A stretch of DNA of 64,000 nucleotides from CAYUCJ01 sp049282265 (GCA_049282265.1 JBAPTR010000122.1:1-64000), one strand, 5' to 3'; positions 52,751-61,579 are shown, counted from the stretch's first letter. Notes: generated by a model not told the origin, from the letters alone. Made by a program: numbers and translations.

Positions 52751-53119
52751 ATGGATCTGGAAAAAAGGCGTTTTTCCCGTGTTATTTTTAACGTCCGTGC
52801 GAAGCTGGCTGTCGGAGAACAGATTCTTGAAGCAGGTCATATCTATGATCTTGGCATCGGGGGATGCCTCTTTCCCACGGCAGCTACCCCGATAGTCGGG
52901 TCACCCTGCCGGGTCGCCATCTTTCTATCCGGGGCAAATAGCGAGCCTTCCATCCGAGTTGAAGGGGAAATCGTCCGTGCAGATTCCGGGCAGATCGCGG
53001 TTAAGTTTACGGCCATAGACCCGGATAGCCTCTTTCATCTGCAAAATATCATCCTTCACAACAGTCAGGACCCCGACAAGGTGGAAGAAGAAATCAGCAA
53101 TCATCCGGGCTTGGTGTAA
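52751..53119 (+). CDS. PilZ-domain protein
   Basis: A 122-aa protein from ATG 52751, with GAGG overlapping the preceding stop. The N-terminal EKRRFSRVIFNVRAKL holds the RxxxR motif of PilZ, while the second motif (D/NxSxxG) reads DLGIGG with Ser replaced by Gly. That loss may weaken cyclic di-GMP binding. Full PilZ barrel continues to KFTAIDPDSL. Located directly behind the diguanylate cyclase, so a receptor role is a fair inference but needs the altered motif to work. Confidence 0.78.
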   Translation: MDLEKRRFSRVIFNVRAKLAVGEQILEAGHIYDLGIGGCLFPTAATPIVGSPCRVAIFLSGANSEPSIRVEGEIVRADSGQIAVKFTAIDPDSLFHLQNIILHNSQDPDKVEEEISNHPGLV

Positions 53120-53149
53120 AAGTCATCACATATTGGAGCAGAGAAACCA

Positions 53150-53686
53150 GTGTCAATGAAAGTCGTCGAAAGATCCATGCTGCATCGGGGGAGGGTCTTC
53201 ACACTCGTGAGAGAAAAAGTCCTTCTTTCCAACGGATCGGCTGTCGATCTCGATCTCATCCGCCATCCCGGAGCAGCCGCCATGGTTCCCCTCACCCAAG
53301 ACCATTCTCTGATTCTCATACGGCAGTACCGTCATGCGGTGGGGGATTTTCTATGGGAAATTCCTGCCGGAACGCTCAATCCCAGTGAAAAACCCCTGGA
53401 ATGCGCCAAAAGAGAACTCATCGAGGAGATCGGTTACTCTGCCGCCCGATGGGAAAAGCTCGGGGAGATCATACCGGTTCCGGGCTATTCCGACGAAAGA
53501 ATCCACATCTTTCTGGCCACCGAACTCGATCCGGCCCGGCAGAACCTGGACCCTGATGAGATTCTTGATGTCCACCAAATTCCCCTGGAAAAAGCCTTTG
53601 AAATGATCGAAGACGGTGCGATTCAGGACAGTAAGACCATTTCCTCCCTTTTTCTGGCCCGAACCTGGCTGGAAAAAAATCAATGA
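53150..53686 (+). CDS. NUDIX hydrolase, ADP-ribose pyrophosphatase type
   Basis: A 178-aa protein. The NUDIX box reads G-x5-E-x5-[R]-E-L-x-E-E-x-G: GTLNPSEKPLECAKRELIEEIG, with the preceding LIRQYRHAVGDFLWEIPAG of the ADP-ribose pyrophosphatase branch. It hydrolyses nucleoside diphosphate derivatives; ADP-ribose is the likely substrate. GTG 53150 or ATG 53156 may start. It closes the GGDEF-PilZ-NUDIX group, convergent with the transglycosylase gene. Confidence 0.9.
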   Translation: MSMKVVERSMLHRGRVFTLVREKVLLSNGSAVDLDLIRHPGAAAMVPLTQDHSLILIRQYRHAVGDFLWEIPAGTLNPSEKPLECAKRELIEEIGYSAARWEKLGEIIPVPGYSDERIHIFLATELDPARQNLDPDEILDVHQIPLEKAFEMIEDGAIQDSKTISSLFLARTWLEKNQ

Positions 53687-53696
53687 GAAATGCGGG

Positions 53697-54305
53697 CTAC
53701 TCCGCCTTGCTCCTGAGGCGTTCGTAATAGAAAAGGACCCTGTTGACGTATTGCCGTGTTTCCCTTATGGCCGGCACCCGGCCACAGGCCTCTACACGCT
53801 CGGGGCCGGCATTAAAGGCGGCCAGGGCCATGGGTTTGTCGTTGTCAAAACGTTTCAGAAGTACGGCTAGATAACGGGTTCCACCCAGAATATTTTCAGC
53901 GGGATTAAAGGGATTCTTCACCTCCATTTCCCTTGCGGTCTCGGGCATGAGCTGCATCAGTCCCACAGCCCCTTTCCGGGACATGGCCCTGTGATTGAAA
54001 TCTGATTCCGCTTTGATCACCGCCTTGATAAGATTTGAATCGACCCCGAATGCCTCCGATGCCTCCCTGATGCTTATTTGATAAGCCTGAAAAAACGCTT
54101 CCAGATCTTTTTGAGATGATTGGGCACCGGATGGGTCTCTTTTCGTGGACTTGGGGCCTGGAAAATGCCAGAAGCCATTCCTGTCCTGAAAACCAAAAAT
54201 CTCGGCCCCGGCACGACCCATGGGTAACAAGCTCAAGATCAGGGTCAAGGCAATCAACATGAAAACGACCCTCGTTATCAGGCTCTCTTTTAACATAAGT
54301 CCCAT
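53697..54305 (-). CDS. Lytic transglycosylase (SLT family)
   Basis: A 202-aa exported protein from ATG 54305 (the frame opens at GTG 54338), with a signal segment up to about GRAGA, a short DUF4124-like stretch GFQDRNGFWHFPG, and an SLT domain: FGVDSNLIKAVIKAESDFNHRAMSRKGAVGLMQLMPETA with the catalytic Glu in KAESDF, then NILGGTRYLAVLLKRF and ALAAFNAGPERVEA. Such enzymes open peptidoglycan for secretion or pilus machines; it ends the pilus/secretion gene run. Confidence 0.9.
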   Translation of the reverse strand: MGLMLKESLITRVVFMLIALTLILSLLPMGRAGAEIFGFQDRNGFWHFPGPKSTKRDPSGAQSSQKDLEAFFQAYQISIREASEAFGVDSNLIKAVIKAESDFNHRAMSRKGAVGLMQLMPETAREMEVKNPFNPAENILGGTRYLAVLLKRFDNDKPMALAAFNAGPERVEACGRVPAIRETRQYVNRVLFYYERLRSKAE

Positions 54306-54315
54306 GGCTGAAAAT

Positions 54316-54687
54316 TCACCTATTGAACACCCCGACACCCGCTTTTTCGCTCTCCCCTTTCCGGGCTATAACAGAAAGCAACTCGATGATCTGATTATTC
54401 TGATCAATGACCCGGTCATATTTCAGAATCATTTCGTTATACTTATCCAGCAGTTGCTGGTTTTGGCGGTAGAGCAACGCCAGTGTCTTGGTCGTGTAGA
54501 GTGAACTCAAGGCCGTCCGACTCAGCTTGTAGTCACTGTTGACCGAACTGTAGGGTGAGGGGGGTTTGTCCGCCTCATATTCTTTCCCGAACTGCTGCAT
54601 CAAGTCGTCAAGGGGGTCACAATTGCCATGGCCCGGCAAAACAAAAAGAGCAGCTAGGATGAGCTGCAAAATCAGGAACTTTTTCAT
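54316..54687 (-). CDS. Secreted uncharacterised protein of 123 aa
   Basis: From ATG 54687: signal segment MKKFLILQLILAALFVLPGHG, then a mature part that is largely helical (YTTKTLALLYRQNQQLLDKYNEMILKYDRVIDQNNQIIELLSVIARK), a likely coiled coil. Not recognised as a family. Positioned between the pseudopilin gene and the SLT gene on the same strand, so possibly an accessory periplasmic part of the secretion/pilus apparatus. Confidence 0.6.
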   Translation of the reverse strand: MKKFLILQLILAALFVLPGHGNCDPLDDLMQQFGKEYEADKPPSPYSSVNSDYKLSRTALSSLYTTKTLALLYRQNQQLLDKYNEMILKYDRVIDQNNQIIELLSVIARKGESEKAGVGVFNR

Positions 54688-54753
54688 GAACCGACCTCCT
54701 TGCATAGTGAGAATTTCCGCAAGCTCTACAGGGTTTGAAAGCCTTTACTCCTG

Positions 54754-55233
54754 CTATTCGGGATTGTACACGAATTTCCAGTCAGAATAACGCTTCGCCT
54801 TTTCAAACGATTGGTATTCAGTAGGAAAATCACCATTTTTGAGGGGTCTCGCTTCACTCTTACTGAATACCCCTTTGATGCGTCCTCCCGCCTCCAGGAC
54901 CACGCCCCACAAGCCTTCCTTTGTCATGGGGTCCCGATAGGCTTTCCTTAAATGGCGATGCAGTTCCAGGTAGCGGGGATCCCTCAGAAGATCCTCCAGT
55001 TTCTGCGGGTATTCCTGGGCACTGCCTTTTGGGGCACTTTTGTAATAGGATTCGATGGCCTTTTTGATCTGGTCGCCACGAAAAAGGAGTTCCTTCTCTC
55101 TTTCACGCTTGGCAATCGTGCTCCAATACTTGCTGGCTGCTGTAAGAGCTATACCTGAAATGACCACCAGGATCAGCACGCTGAGGTAGGTAAACCCCCC
55201 TTTCCTACTACTCTTTGAATAGGCAGAAACCAT
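54754..55233 (-). CDS. Pseudopilin-like protein lacking the conserved Glu5
   Basis: From ATG 55233, after GGAG four bases upstream: short basic leader SAYSKSSRKGG, then FTYLSVLILVVISGIALTAA, a type IV pilin-type N-terminal helix. The fifth mature residue is Ser instead of the conserved Glu, as seen in some GspK-like minor pseudopilins. The C-terminal part has a basic region (REREKELLFRGDQIKKAIESYY, YPQKLEDLLRD) and the KAYRDPMTKEGLWG motif of GspG-like pilins. 159 aa. Upstream, 13 bp before the start, begins a family A fragment (A5). Confidence 0.75.
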   Translation of the reverse strand: MVSAYSKSSRKGGFTYLSVLILVVISGIALTAASKYWSTIAKREREKELLFRGDQIKKAIESYYKSAPKGSAQEYPQKLEDLLRDPRYLELHRHLRKAYRDPMTKEGLWGVVLEAGGRIKGVFSKSEARPLKNGDFPTEYQSFEKAKRYSDWKFVYNPE

Positions 55234-55245
55234 CTCTCTCCATCT

Positions 55246-55320
55246 GATGATGACTTTGTAAAAAGTCATCATCGTGCCCATGGACGGGCACGCAAATCAA
55301 TGGGTGCATCGCAACCCGGT
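55246..55320 (-). repeat. Family A repeat, truncated copy A5, inside the pilin operon
   Basis: H5 55246-55273 (12-bp perfect stem GATGATGACTTT / AAAGTCATCATC, loop GTAA), H4 55273-55292 and the first part of H3 (55294-55320). H2 and H1 are missing. Located between two same-strand pseudopilin genes, so it should be transcribed and could alter message stability or the ratio of the two pilins. Confidence 0.85.
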
Positions 55321-55330
55321 GGCGCTTCCT

Positions 55331-55720
55331 TTACCATTCATTGTACGGTTTGCCATTAATGCCCACCAGGTCACTCCCGCTATGGATATCGTAGACGCCG
55401 GTTTCACCCTCGCCTTCCGGCGGGATTACGATCCACGAGGAAGTTGAGCGTGTGAAAGGGTCCTCTGGAACGGCGCGAATATAGTGTTCTTCCACCAAGG
55501 TTTCAATGGTATCAGGGTACTTGCCGTGATCGGCATAATACTGATCGATCACATCACGCATCACAAAAAGACTTCTCCTAAGGGAAGCTTCTCTTGCCCT
55601 GACAATAGCCTTCTGAAGGTTTGGCTGGGCAATGGAGGCCAGTATTCCAATGATCGAAAGAACGATCATCAATTCAATCAGGGTGAAACCCTTTTTTCCG
55701 AAGATCATATTCATGGTCAT
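55331..55720 (-). CDS. GspG-like major pseudopilin
   Basis: A 129-aa prepilin: short leader ending KKG, then FTLIELMIVLSIIGILASIA with Glu5 present, processed by PilD-type peptidase. The body shows AIVRAREASLRRSLFVMRDVIDQYYADHGKYPDTIETLVEEHYI and DPFTRSTSSWIVIPPEGEGETGVYDIHSGS, typical of GspG-type pseudopilins (calcium-site aspartates in the tail are plausible). Between the Glu5-lacking pseudopilin and a third pilin gene. Confidence 0.88.
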   Translation of the reverse strand: MTMNMIFGKKGFTLIELMIVLSIIGILASIAQPNLQKAIVRAREASLRRSLFVMRDVIDQYYADHGKYPDTIETLVEEHYIRAVPEDPFTRSTSSWIVIPPEGEGETGVYDIHSGSDLVGINGKPYNEW

Positions 55721-55790
55721 TTAATGGACCCGCTATCGTTCGGGACTTCTCCTTCATCCACCATCAGTCTCAAACAGGGGCATCCCGGAT

Positions 55791-56264
55791 CTACCAGTCC
55801 TTATAGTAGGAACCATCCAGGGCCTTCTTGTCGCTGGTTGTGTAAACATCGTAGACATCTTCCCCTCCCCAGGTATCACTTCCCGGTTGATCGAAGTACG
55901 AACGGAGCCCCCACTTCCCGTCTTCTGTCATGGGGTCTTTAGGGATTCTGCGCAAGAATTTCTTCTTGAAAGGAACCGGACCCAAGAGATCGACACCGTT
56001 TACGAGCACTTCAAGATTCTTGGGGTAGCCGCTGGAGAAGGCCTGTGAGGAAATCTTTCCCTCGTCGGAGAGGGCCTTGTATTCATCCAGCGCCTTCCGG
56101 ATCTTCCTCAGGTTCTCCCTGAGGGTTATCTCTTTGGAGCGTCTGACTGCCATCTGGGAAAGGGGCATGACGCCTGCCGCCAGAATGGATACAATAACCA
56201 TGACCACCAGCAGTTCAATAAGCGTGACGCCTGTTGTCTCACGCAAGAAATAAGACAAAGACAT
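55791..56264 (-). CDS. Prepilin/pseudopilin-like protein
   Basis: From ATG 56264, with GGAGGG in front and its A shared with the secretin stop (TAATG), so translation is coupled to the secretin. Leader MSLSYFLRETTG, then VTLIELLVVMVIVSILAAGV with Glu5. The body has LRENLRKIRKALDEYK, YPKNLEVLVNGVDLLG and RIPKDPMTEDGKWGLRSYFD, GspG/GspH-like, ending with a VYDVYTTSDKKALDG turn. 157 aa. Probable minor or major pilin of the machine. Confidence 0.85.
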   Translation of the reverse strand: MSLSYFLRETTGVTLIELLVVMVIVSILAAGVMPLSQMAVRRSKEITLRENLRKIRKALDEYKALSDEGKISSQAFSSGYPKNLEVLVNGVDLLGPVPFKKKFLRRIPKDPMTEDGKWGLRSYFDQPGSDTWGGEDVYDVYTTSDKKALDGSYYKDW

Positions 56265-58663
56265 TACCCTCCAAATGCCCACCTGCGGTCTGCCACGTGG
56301 ATGTCCAGGGGAAATCCCATTTTTCCTTTTAAATTCAGGCACCGGGCAGCGGCAGCCTTGTAATCATGAAAGCTGCCGACAAAGATACGGAAATAGAAGC
56401 CCATACCGGGAATATCAACGGGCACTAGAAAGCAATCATACTTCTCGCGCTCCAGATGCTCCAACAGATTCATGGCCTCCCTCCTGCTGGCGTAGGAACT
56501 CACATGGATGCTGTATTTGACATTGGAAGGCCACTTGTACACATCCTTTTCGGATTTTGACGACAGACCTGTGTTCACCTCCTTCTGCTGAACCGTTGGT
56601 TTCGTTTCTTTATCCGGCGTCCCCGGATCTGAACGTGCCGGTAGCCTGTGTTCCGGTTTGTCATGGGGTTCCATCACCTTTCCAGGAGGCAGAGGAATGG
56701 GTGAAAAGTTCGGGTGATGAACCGCTCCCGGTTGAGGAGATACCAGAGGGGGACGTCCCCCGTTTGCCTCCGTAATGGTGTTCTTCGCTTTTTCCAAAAT
56801 CCTTTTTTTCGCGAAAGCCTTCACCCCCTTCGGGCGCATGTAATAGGCGCCTTCTTGCTCGGCATAGCTCTCATAGGGTTCCCTTTGGGAAAAATTCCTT
56901 TCCTTCCCTGACCAGATTTCCGATACGTCCCTGCTTGGGATATCTTGTGTCCTTGTGATGATGGGGGTTATGGCCATGAGGATATCCGTCTCCACCTTGG
57001 TCTTGTCCAGGTTGGAAAAAAGGACGCCTATGACGGGGATATCTCCGAGCAGGGGAATCTTCCTTATGGTCTGCCTCTCTTCATCACTGATCAAACCGCC
57101 GATAATGACCGGTTCACCATCACGCATGGTCAACACGGTGTTCGTTTTCCGAGTACTGATCGCATATTGGGGTTCATCGGCGGTTCCCAGATTCGCCCCC
57201 AGTGCGCTCACCTCCAGGGAAAGCTTGAGCGAAATTTCATCATTGAGGTTTACATTGGGTTCGACCTCCACCTTCACACCGATATCCTGGTACTGGAAAT
57301 CGTTCGTGACCACTCCCGTGGTGTCTATGCGCCTGTTCACCCGCAGGGGCACCCGCTCACCCACGTGAATGGTGGCCTTTTCCCCGTTCTTGACCCTGAC
57401 CTGCGGACTTGCCAGGGTCTTGGTGTCCGCATCCTGTTTAAGGAGATTAAGGGTCGCGGTGGGAATCGAGAGAAGCAGTTCCCTGTTGGTGATTTTGCCC
57501 AGGGCATGGAGGGATACGTTGGGGACAAAAGAGGAATCTTTGCTGATTTTGGGGCTGCTTTCACCGATTCCGAACGTGATGGATGTGGGGTTAATATCCA
57601 GACCGAGCTGTCTCTCCTTGGTGCGTTTCACCTCTAGGATCTCGACATTCAAAAGAACCTCAGCCGAGGGACGGTCATTGGCCTCTATGATCTTCGAGGC
57701 GATCTTTATCATTTCCCCGGAGCCTCTGATAACCAGTGCGTTCAGCTTTTCGTTGGCGATAATATCCTTACTGTTCAATATCTTGGATAAAAGGCCGACC
57801 GCTTTCTTGACCTTCAGGTTGGCCAGGTAAAAGGTTCGAATCCGGAGGTCCTCGTACTCCTTTGTCTTGGCGGGGGTGTTCGGGTAAATGATCATGGTGT
57901 TTGCGTCCACCAGTTTACCGACCAGGTTGTTGGTACGCAACAGGACATCGAGGAACCGGTCGAGAGACACGTCCGTCATGAAAAGCGTGACCTTTGACTC
58001 ACTGATGTCTTTATCGAAGATGAAATTGATACCCGTGAGCTTGGACAGGACTTCGAAGACATTGGTTACCGGCGTTTTCTTGAACTTGAGAGAAACCGGA
58101 GCGCTTGATTTGAGTTTGAGTCTGAAGCGGGGAGGCTGTTTTTCCTCTTTGCGAAAGGAGGCCAGGGCCTTCTGCGCGTTCATGTTATTCGGGTTCAGCT
58201 TAATGGCCTGCTGGAATGCATCCCTGGCCTTGGCATACTCCCCGGCCTTCAATAATTTCTCTCCCTTCCGGAAAAGAAAACGGGATTCCCGAAAACCCTT
58301 CGTCCTTTTGATCAAGGCTTCCGACCTAACATTCCCGGGATTAAAGGCGATGCTTATCTGAAATTCTTTTATGGCCTCTTCCAAAAGGCCTTCCTGTATT
58401 AGCTTCTCCCCCTTTGCCATATGTTTGATTGAGGCATTTGACCTCGCCCTCGCCAGCATGAGCTTGACCTCCGGGTCGGCGGGATTCTTGTCGTGGGCCT
58501 TTTGGAGAACCTGAACACTCCTGTCCCAATCGCCCGAAGAAGCAAATTTTCTGCTCTCTTGAACGTATTTGGAAGACGTGACACATGCCCCCGAGCCTAA
58601 TCCGGCAAATAGGACAAGTGCTATCAAAATGAAACGCCGATATTTTCCCCTGACACGAGCCAT
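56264..58663 (-). CDS. Secretin with N-terminal TPR region and C-terminal SPOR domain
   Basis: A 799-aa outer-membrane secretin of the type II/IV (PilQ/MshL-like) class. From ATG 58663 (AGGAG upstream) it has a signal with a possible lipobox GSGAC, a TPR region (about 35-165, ending NNMNAQKALASF), an AMIN/secretin N-domain part with VTNVFEVLSKLTGINFIFDKD, then the secretin core (about 315-575: VLLNVEILEVKRTKERQLGLD, TIHVGERVPLR, GEPVIIGGLISDEERQ, PLLGDIPVIGVLF). A Pro/Lys-rich linker (about 640-700) leads to a C-terminal SPOR-like domain (YSIHVSSYASRREAMNLL and FRIFVGSFHDYKAA), which binds denuded septal glycans in other proteins. This TPR-secretin-SPOR fusion is unusual. Confidence 0.9.
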   Translation of the reverse strand: MARVRGKYRRFILIALVLFAGLGSGACVTSSKYVQESRKFASSGDWDRSVQVLQKAHDKNPADPEVKLMLARARSNASIKHMAKGEKLIQEGLLEEAIKEFQISIAFNPGNVRSEALIKRTKGFRESRFLFRKGEKLLKAGEYAKARDAFQQAIKLNPNNMNAQKALASFRKEEKQPPRFRLKLKSSAPVSLKFKKTPVTNVFEVLSKLTGINFIFDKDISESKVTLFMTDVSLDRFLDVLLRTNNLVGKLVDANTMIIYPNTPAKTKEYEDLRIRTFYLANLKVKKAVGLLSKILNSKDIIANEKLNALVIRGSGEMIKIASKIIEANDRPSAEVLLNVEILEVKRTKERQLGLDINPTSITFGIGESSPKISKDSSFVPNVSLHALGKITNRELLLSIPTATLNLLKQDADTKTLASPQVRVKNGEKATIHVGERVPLRVNRRIDTTGVVTNDFQYQDIGVKVEVEPNVNLNDEISLKLSLEVSALGANLGTADEPQYAISTRKTNTVLTMRDGEPVIIGGLISDEERQTIRKIPLLGDIPVIGVLFSNLDKTKVETDILMAITPIITRTQDIPSRDVSEIWSGKERNFSQREPYESYAEQEGAYYMRPKGVKAFAKKRILEKAKNTITEANGGRPPLVSPQPGAVHHPNFSPIPLPPGKVMEPHDKPEHRLPARSDPGTPDKETKPTVQQKEVNTGLSSKSEKDVYKWPSNVKYSIHVSSYASRREAMNLLEHLEREKYDCFLVPVDIPGMGFYFRIFVGSFHDYKAAAARCLNLKGKMGFPLDIHVADRRWAFGG

Positions 58664-58771
58664 GGTGGTCTCCTGTATGCTACTCGATATATTCCCTGAG
58701 GCAGAACCTTCTGCAGGCCACATCCGTTTGACAAACTGCCGCGAACTGCGGCGTTGAGCTCTTCATTCCTT

Positions 58772-59335
58772 CTAAAAATCGCTCAAATCAATGTGGATGT
58801 CCTGCTGAATCTCTTCAGCCCACAAATCCAGTGAGTTGCCCTCAATATGCTTTATCAGATATTTTCCGTCAATCACGTCCCCTGCCTGCACCACCAGCAC
58901 GTCTTTTCCTCTCTGCAGGAATATCATACTCTTCCCCTCCCCCTTATAGGAGCCAAAGACCCGGAAACGGCTTAGCTCTCTCTCTACTCGAGCCCTCGGG
59001 TCCTCATCGGGGGGCTTCACCGGGTTTTCAGGATGGCTGTTCCGAACCCCCGGCGGTGAACTGTCACTCATCTTTTCCTCTCTTGGCTTGAAGAAGGGGT
59101 TATGAATGACCTCTCCGTGATGTTCCGGGGGTTTGGAATACAATGCCAGCATGATTCCAGGCGCCTTTTGCAATTCGCCCTCCTTCGGACGCTGCTTCTT
59201 AACGATTACCCGTTTTCGGGAACCGCTGTAGGTCAGCCTGGTCACCTTCTTCTGGCGGTAGGGGTGCTGCAAGCGATATACCAGAGAGGCTGCAAAAATA
59301 ACCATTAAGGCAAATAAGAGGGTCTTTTTTTTCAT
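58772..59335 (-). CDS. PilP/GspC-like inner-membrane protein
   Basis: A 187-aa protein: N-terminal helix (about 5-22), a long polar Pro/Lys-rich linker (about 30-125), and a small beta domain (about 128-175: LSRFRVFGSYKGEGKSMIFLQRGKDVLVVQAGDVIDGKYLIKHIEGNSLDL) similar to the homology region of GspC and the PilP beta domain, which contacts the secretin. It lies just after pilO and before the secretin gene, as PilP does in pil operons. Confidence 0.7.
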   Translation of the reverse strand: MKKKTLLFALMVIFAASLVYRLQHPYRQKKVTRLTYSGSRKRVIVKKQRPKEGELQKAPGIMLALYSKPPEHHGEVIHNPFFKPREEKMSDSSPPGVRNSHPENPVKPPDEDPRARVERELSRFRVFGSYKGEGKSMIFLQRGKDVLVVQAGDVIDGKYLIKHIEGNSLDLWAEEIQQDIHIDLSDF

Positions 59336-59336
59336 T

Positions 59337-59873
59337 TTACCTGAAATAGGTGGATATCTGGAGATTCATATCCACCCGTTCCTCATCCTTGGACCGGTTC
59401 ACCAGTGAAAGCTTGTCCACGCTGAAAAGATCTGGGGAATTCTGAAGATCAGCGATAAAACCTTTCAGTTGATCGTATCTCCCGCTCACGCGGAACGCGC
59501 TGGTGTATTTCCATAATTTCAGAGAGGCCACCTTTTCCGGTTCAAAAGTAATGTGATCCACGGCCAGCCCGTGTTGATGCAGAAGATCATTCAGCTCCTT
59601 GACCAGCTCTACAAATTTTTCCTTTAGAGGCAGCTTCGCCCTGAATATATTGAGATCCAACTGGGCAACCATATAGCTTGCGAATTCCTGCCCGGGATAT
59701 TCCTCACCGGGATTTCTCTTCCCGCTGTACGTGGCCTGCAGTTTTCCGATTTCATCCTTTTGCCTCTGGATATAGACAGCATAATACCCGACATTGAGCA
59801 ACAGAATCAGGATACAAATCGCCCAGAAAAAACGGTTGAACCGAAGCGCATTGGTGGTCCTCTGATATTTCAT
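59337..59873 (-). CDS. pilO: Type IV pilus alignment protein PilO-like
   Basis: A 178-aa bitopic protein: one membrane helix (about 14-34), a coiled coil (QRQKDEIGKLQATY), then a ferredoxin-like periplasmic domain (LVKELNDLLHQHGLAVDHITFEP, FRVSGRYDQLKGFIADLQN) typical of PilO/GspM-like subunits. Starts one base after the next gene upstream ends is not the case: 73 bp separate it from PilN. It aligns with PilN and PilM in the inner-membrane platform. Confidence 0.8.
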   Translation of the reverse strand: MKYQRTTNALRFNRFFWAICILILLLNVGYYAVYIQRQKDEIGKLQATYSGKRNPGEEYPGQEFASYMVAQLDLNIFRAKLPLKEKFVELVKELNDLLHQHGLAVDHITFEPEKVASLKLWKYTSAFRVSGRYDQLKGFIADLQNSPDLFSVDKLSLVNRSKDEERVDMNLQISTYFR

Positions 59874-59946
59874 AAGTGAAGTGCCTGTTGATTTCCGAAA
59901 ATGGGCAGATCGAGCCCGCTCTCAAGAGGTCTTCATTTCAACCCGC

Positions 59947-60594
59947 CTACCTGGCTGTGAAGGCCTCTTTAATATCTTCTGAGAAATGCTCATATTCCTT
60001 TCCACCAAAGAGTTTTTCAAGAATGAGGCTGTTTTCCACTTCAAAAAAAACTCCACCCTGTTTTGAGTTCGGATGAGCACCCACCTTTTCTTTTCCAACA
60101 CTCAACTTGGTGAGAAGGCTTTTGCCAAAAATGTCTGTTTTTTCCATGTTTTCAAGCATTTTAGATATGTTTTTTGGAGTTTTTGCAAATCCGCTCAAAA
60201 ATACTTTGTTGAAATCATCTGAGACCTTGATATCCCTCAAGATCATACCCTCCGGAATATCCGTCTCAATGGCGTCCAAAAGCCTGTCCCAGGGAAAAAC
60301 ATCCTTTACGATAATCCGGTTTACACGTTTAGCGCCTTCCCGGATAATCTGCATCTCCTCCCCCTTGAGTTTTTTCAGAATTTTTTCTCGTGTCTTCTTT
60401 CTTTTTGAAAGCTGCTTCTCCAACCGCTTTATCTTATCGTTATAAGAGCGAATTTCTTCCCGATAGTAGCTACCCCGGTTTAGATTGAAAAGTGCAATCC
60501 CCGCAAGAAAAAGGGCTATGATGACAAGGGCCGTATAGGCAACGCGCTTGTCATAGTATACGAACGTGGCCAGATTGACTTTTATGGAATCCAA
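59947..60594 (-). CDS. pilN: Type IV pilus PilN-like protein
   Basis: A 215-aa bitopic protein: short N-terminus SIKVNLATFVYYDKR with the PilN-type INLLP-like position replaced by VNLATF, a membrane helix (about 18-38), a basic coiled coil (YREEIRSYNDKIKRLEKQLSKRKKTREKILKKLKGEE) and a periplasmic domain. Its N-terminus binds PilM in Pil systems. Located between pilM and pilO in the expected order. Confidence 0.78.
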   Translation of the reverse strand: MDSIKVNLATFVYYDKRVAYTALVIIALFLAGIALFNLNRGSYYREEIRSYNDKIKRLEKQLSKRKKTREKILKKLKGEEMQIIREGAKRVNRIIVKDVFPWDRLLDAIETDIPEGMILRDIKVSDDFNKVFLSGFAKTPKNISKMLENMEKTDIFGKSLLTKLSVGKEKVGAHPNSKQGGVFFEVENSLILEKLFGGKEYEHFSEDIKEAFTAR

Positions 60595-60646
60595 CTCGTA
60601 AAACGCTCCATTTTTGTTACATTTCAGGTGGTCTTTTTATTTCAAA

Positions 60647-61579
60647 TTATTGAACCAGGCTCTGGGCCGCTCCGATAGCGGTGGCATAGGAACAGAGTTC
60701 GCTCCGGCTCAATCCAACGGATACACTATCCAGTGAAATGAAATCGCTCTCCTGCATCCTGACAACCTCAATTTCGCCCAGGGTACGCAAGCCCTCCTCA
60801 AGGGCACGGACAAATCCCACCTGGCTCCCGAAAAACAATTTTTCTATCTTTGCCCCGGGATTTTCGTTTTCGAAAAGATGGAAGGTCATGTCAATATCCT
60901 GGAAAAAATGGATATCGGAAAACCCGCGTTTCGCTCCATGATAAAACAGCACACTACCATGTACGCAAACGAAAAAAGTAAAGAAATTCTCAAAAAGACC
61001 CATGAAGGCCATTGTTCCGGAACGGGGAATCCGATCACAATAGAAATTAAAATGATCAATTCCGGCCGGACGAATGATTTCGGGTTCGATTTTCAATTCC
61101 CGCAGATTCAGCTCATACTCCCGGATGACACCACGGAAACCCATGGTTAACAGAAATGTCCTTACGCCGCCCGCTTTTCCTCCCAGCAAGTAATGGGAAA
61201 TGTGGGTTTGTTCCGCGGGAAAAGGAAGCGATTTTCTCGCCAGCCACGCGATCATTCTGTCAGCTTCCTCTCCAGGCTTGGGAAGGCTTGCGTACCGATT
61301 AATGAATACCTTGACAATTTCACTGGGAATCGCAAGGCCTACACGGTGAATTTTTTTCCCAAACCTTTCCAGCAGCTCGCGAAAAGTATTCAGAAACACC
61401 TCCGGTTCATTTATGTTTTCCGTCTTCAGGGAAAGTCTGAGGGTTTCTTCCGGAAAGGGTATGGATTGGGCGGCAAGCAATCGCCACCCCTTTTTTTCCC
61501 TCATGACCTGGACAATCTTCACCGCCGACTTTCCAATGTCTATCCCCGTTAAAGGTCTCTGAAATTTGCGATAAACCAT
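60647..61579 (-). CDS. pilM: Type IV pilus actin-like protein PilM
   Basis: A cytoplasmic actin-fold ATP-binding protein of 310 aa, somewhat shorter than usual (about 350). N-terminal phosphate-1 element LTGIDIGKSAVKIVQV and the following RLLAAQSIPFP, then LAIPSEIVKVFINRYASLP are typical of PilM. The connecting and phosphate-2 region (GTMAFMGLFENFFTFFVCVHGSVLFYH) is recognisable. It binds PilN and links platform to ATPase. 67 bp separate it from the GspE-like gene. Confidence 0.85.
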   Translation of the reverse strand: MVYRKFQRPLTGIDIGKSAVKIVQVMREKKGWRLLAAQSIPFPEETLRLSLKTENINEPEVFLNTFRELLERFGKKIHRVGLAIPSEIVKVFINRYASLPKPGEEADRMIAWLARKSLPFPAEQTHISHYLLGGKAGGVRTFLLTMGFRGVIREYELNLRELKIEPEIIRPAGIDHFNFYCDRIPRSGTMAFMGLFENFFTFFVCVHGSVLFYHGAKRGFSDIHFFQDIDMTFHLFENENPGAKIEKLFFGSQVGFVRALEEGLRTLGEIEVVRMQESDFISLDSVSVGLSRSELCSYATAIGAAQSLVQ

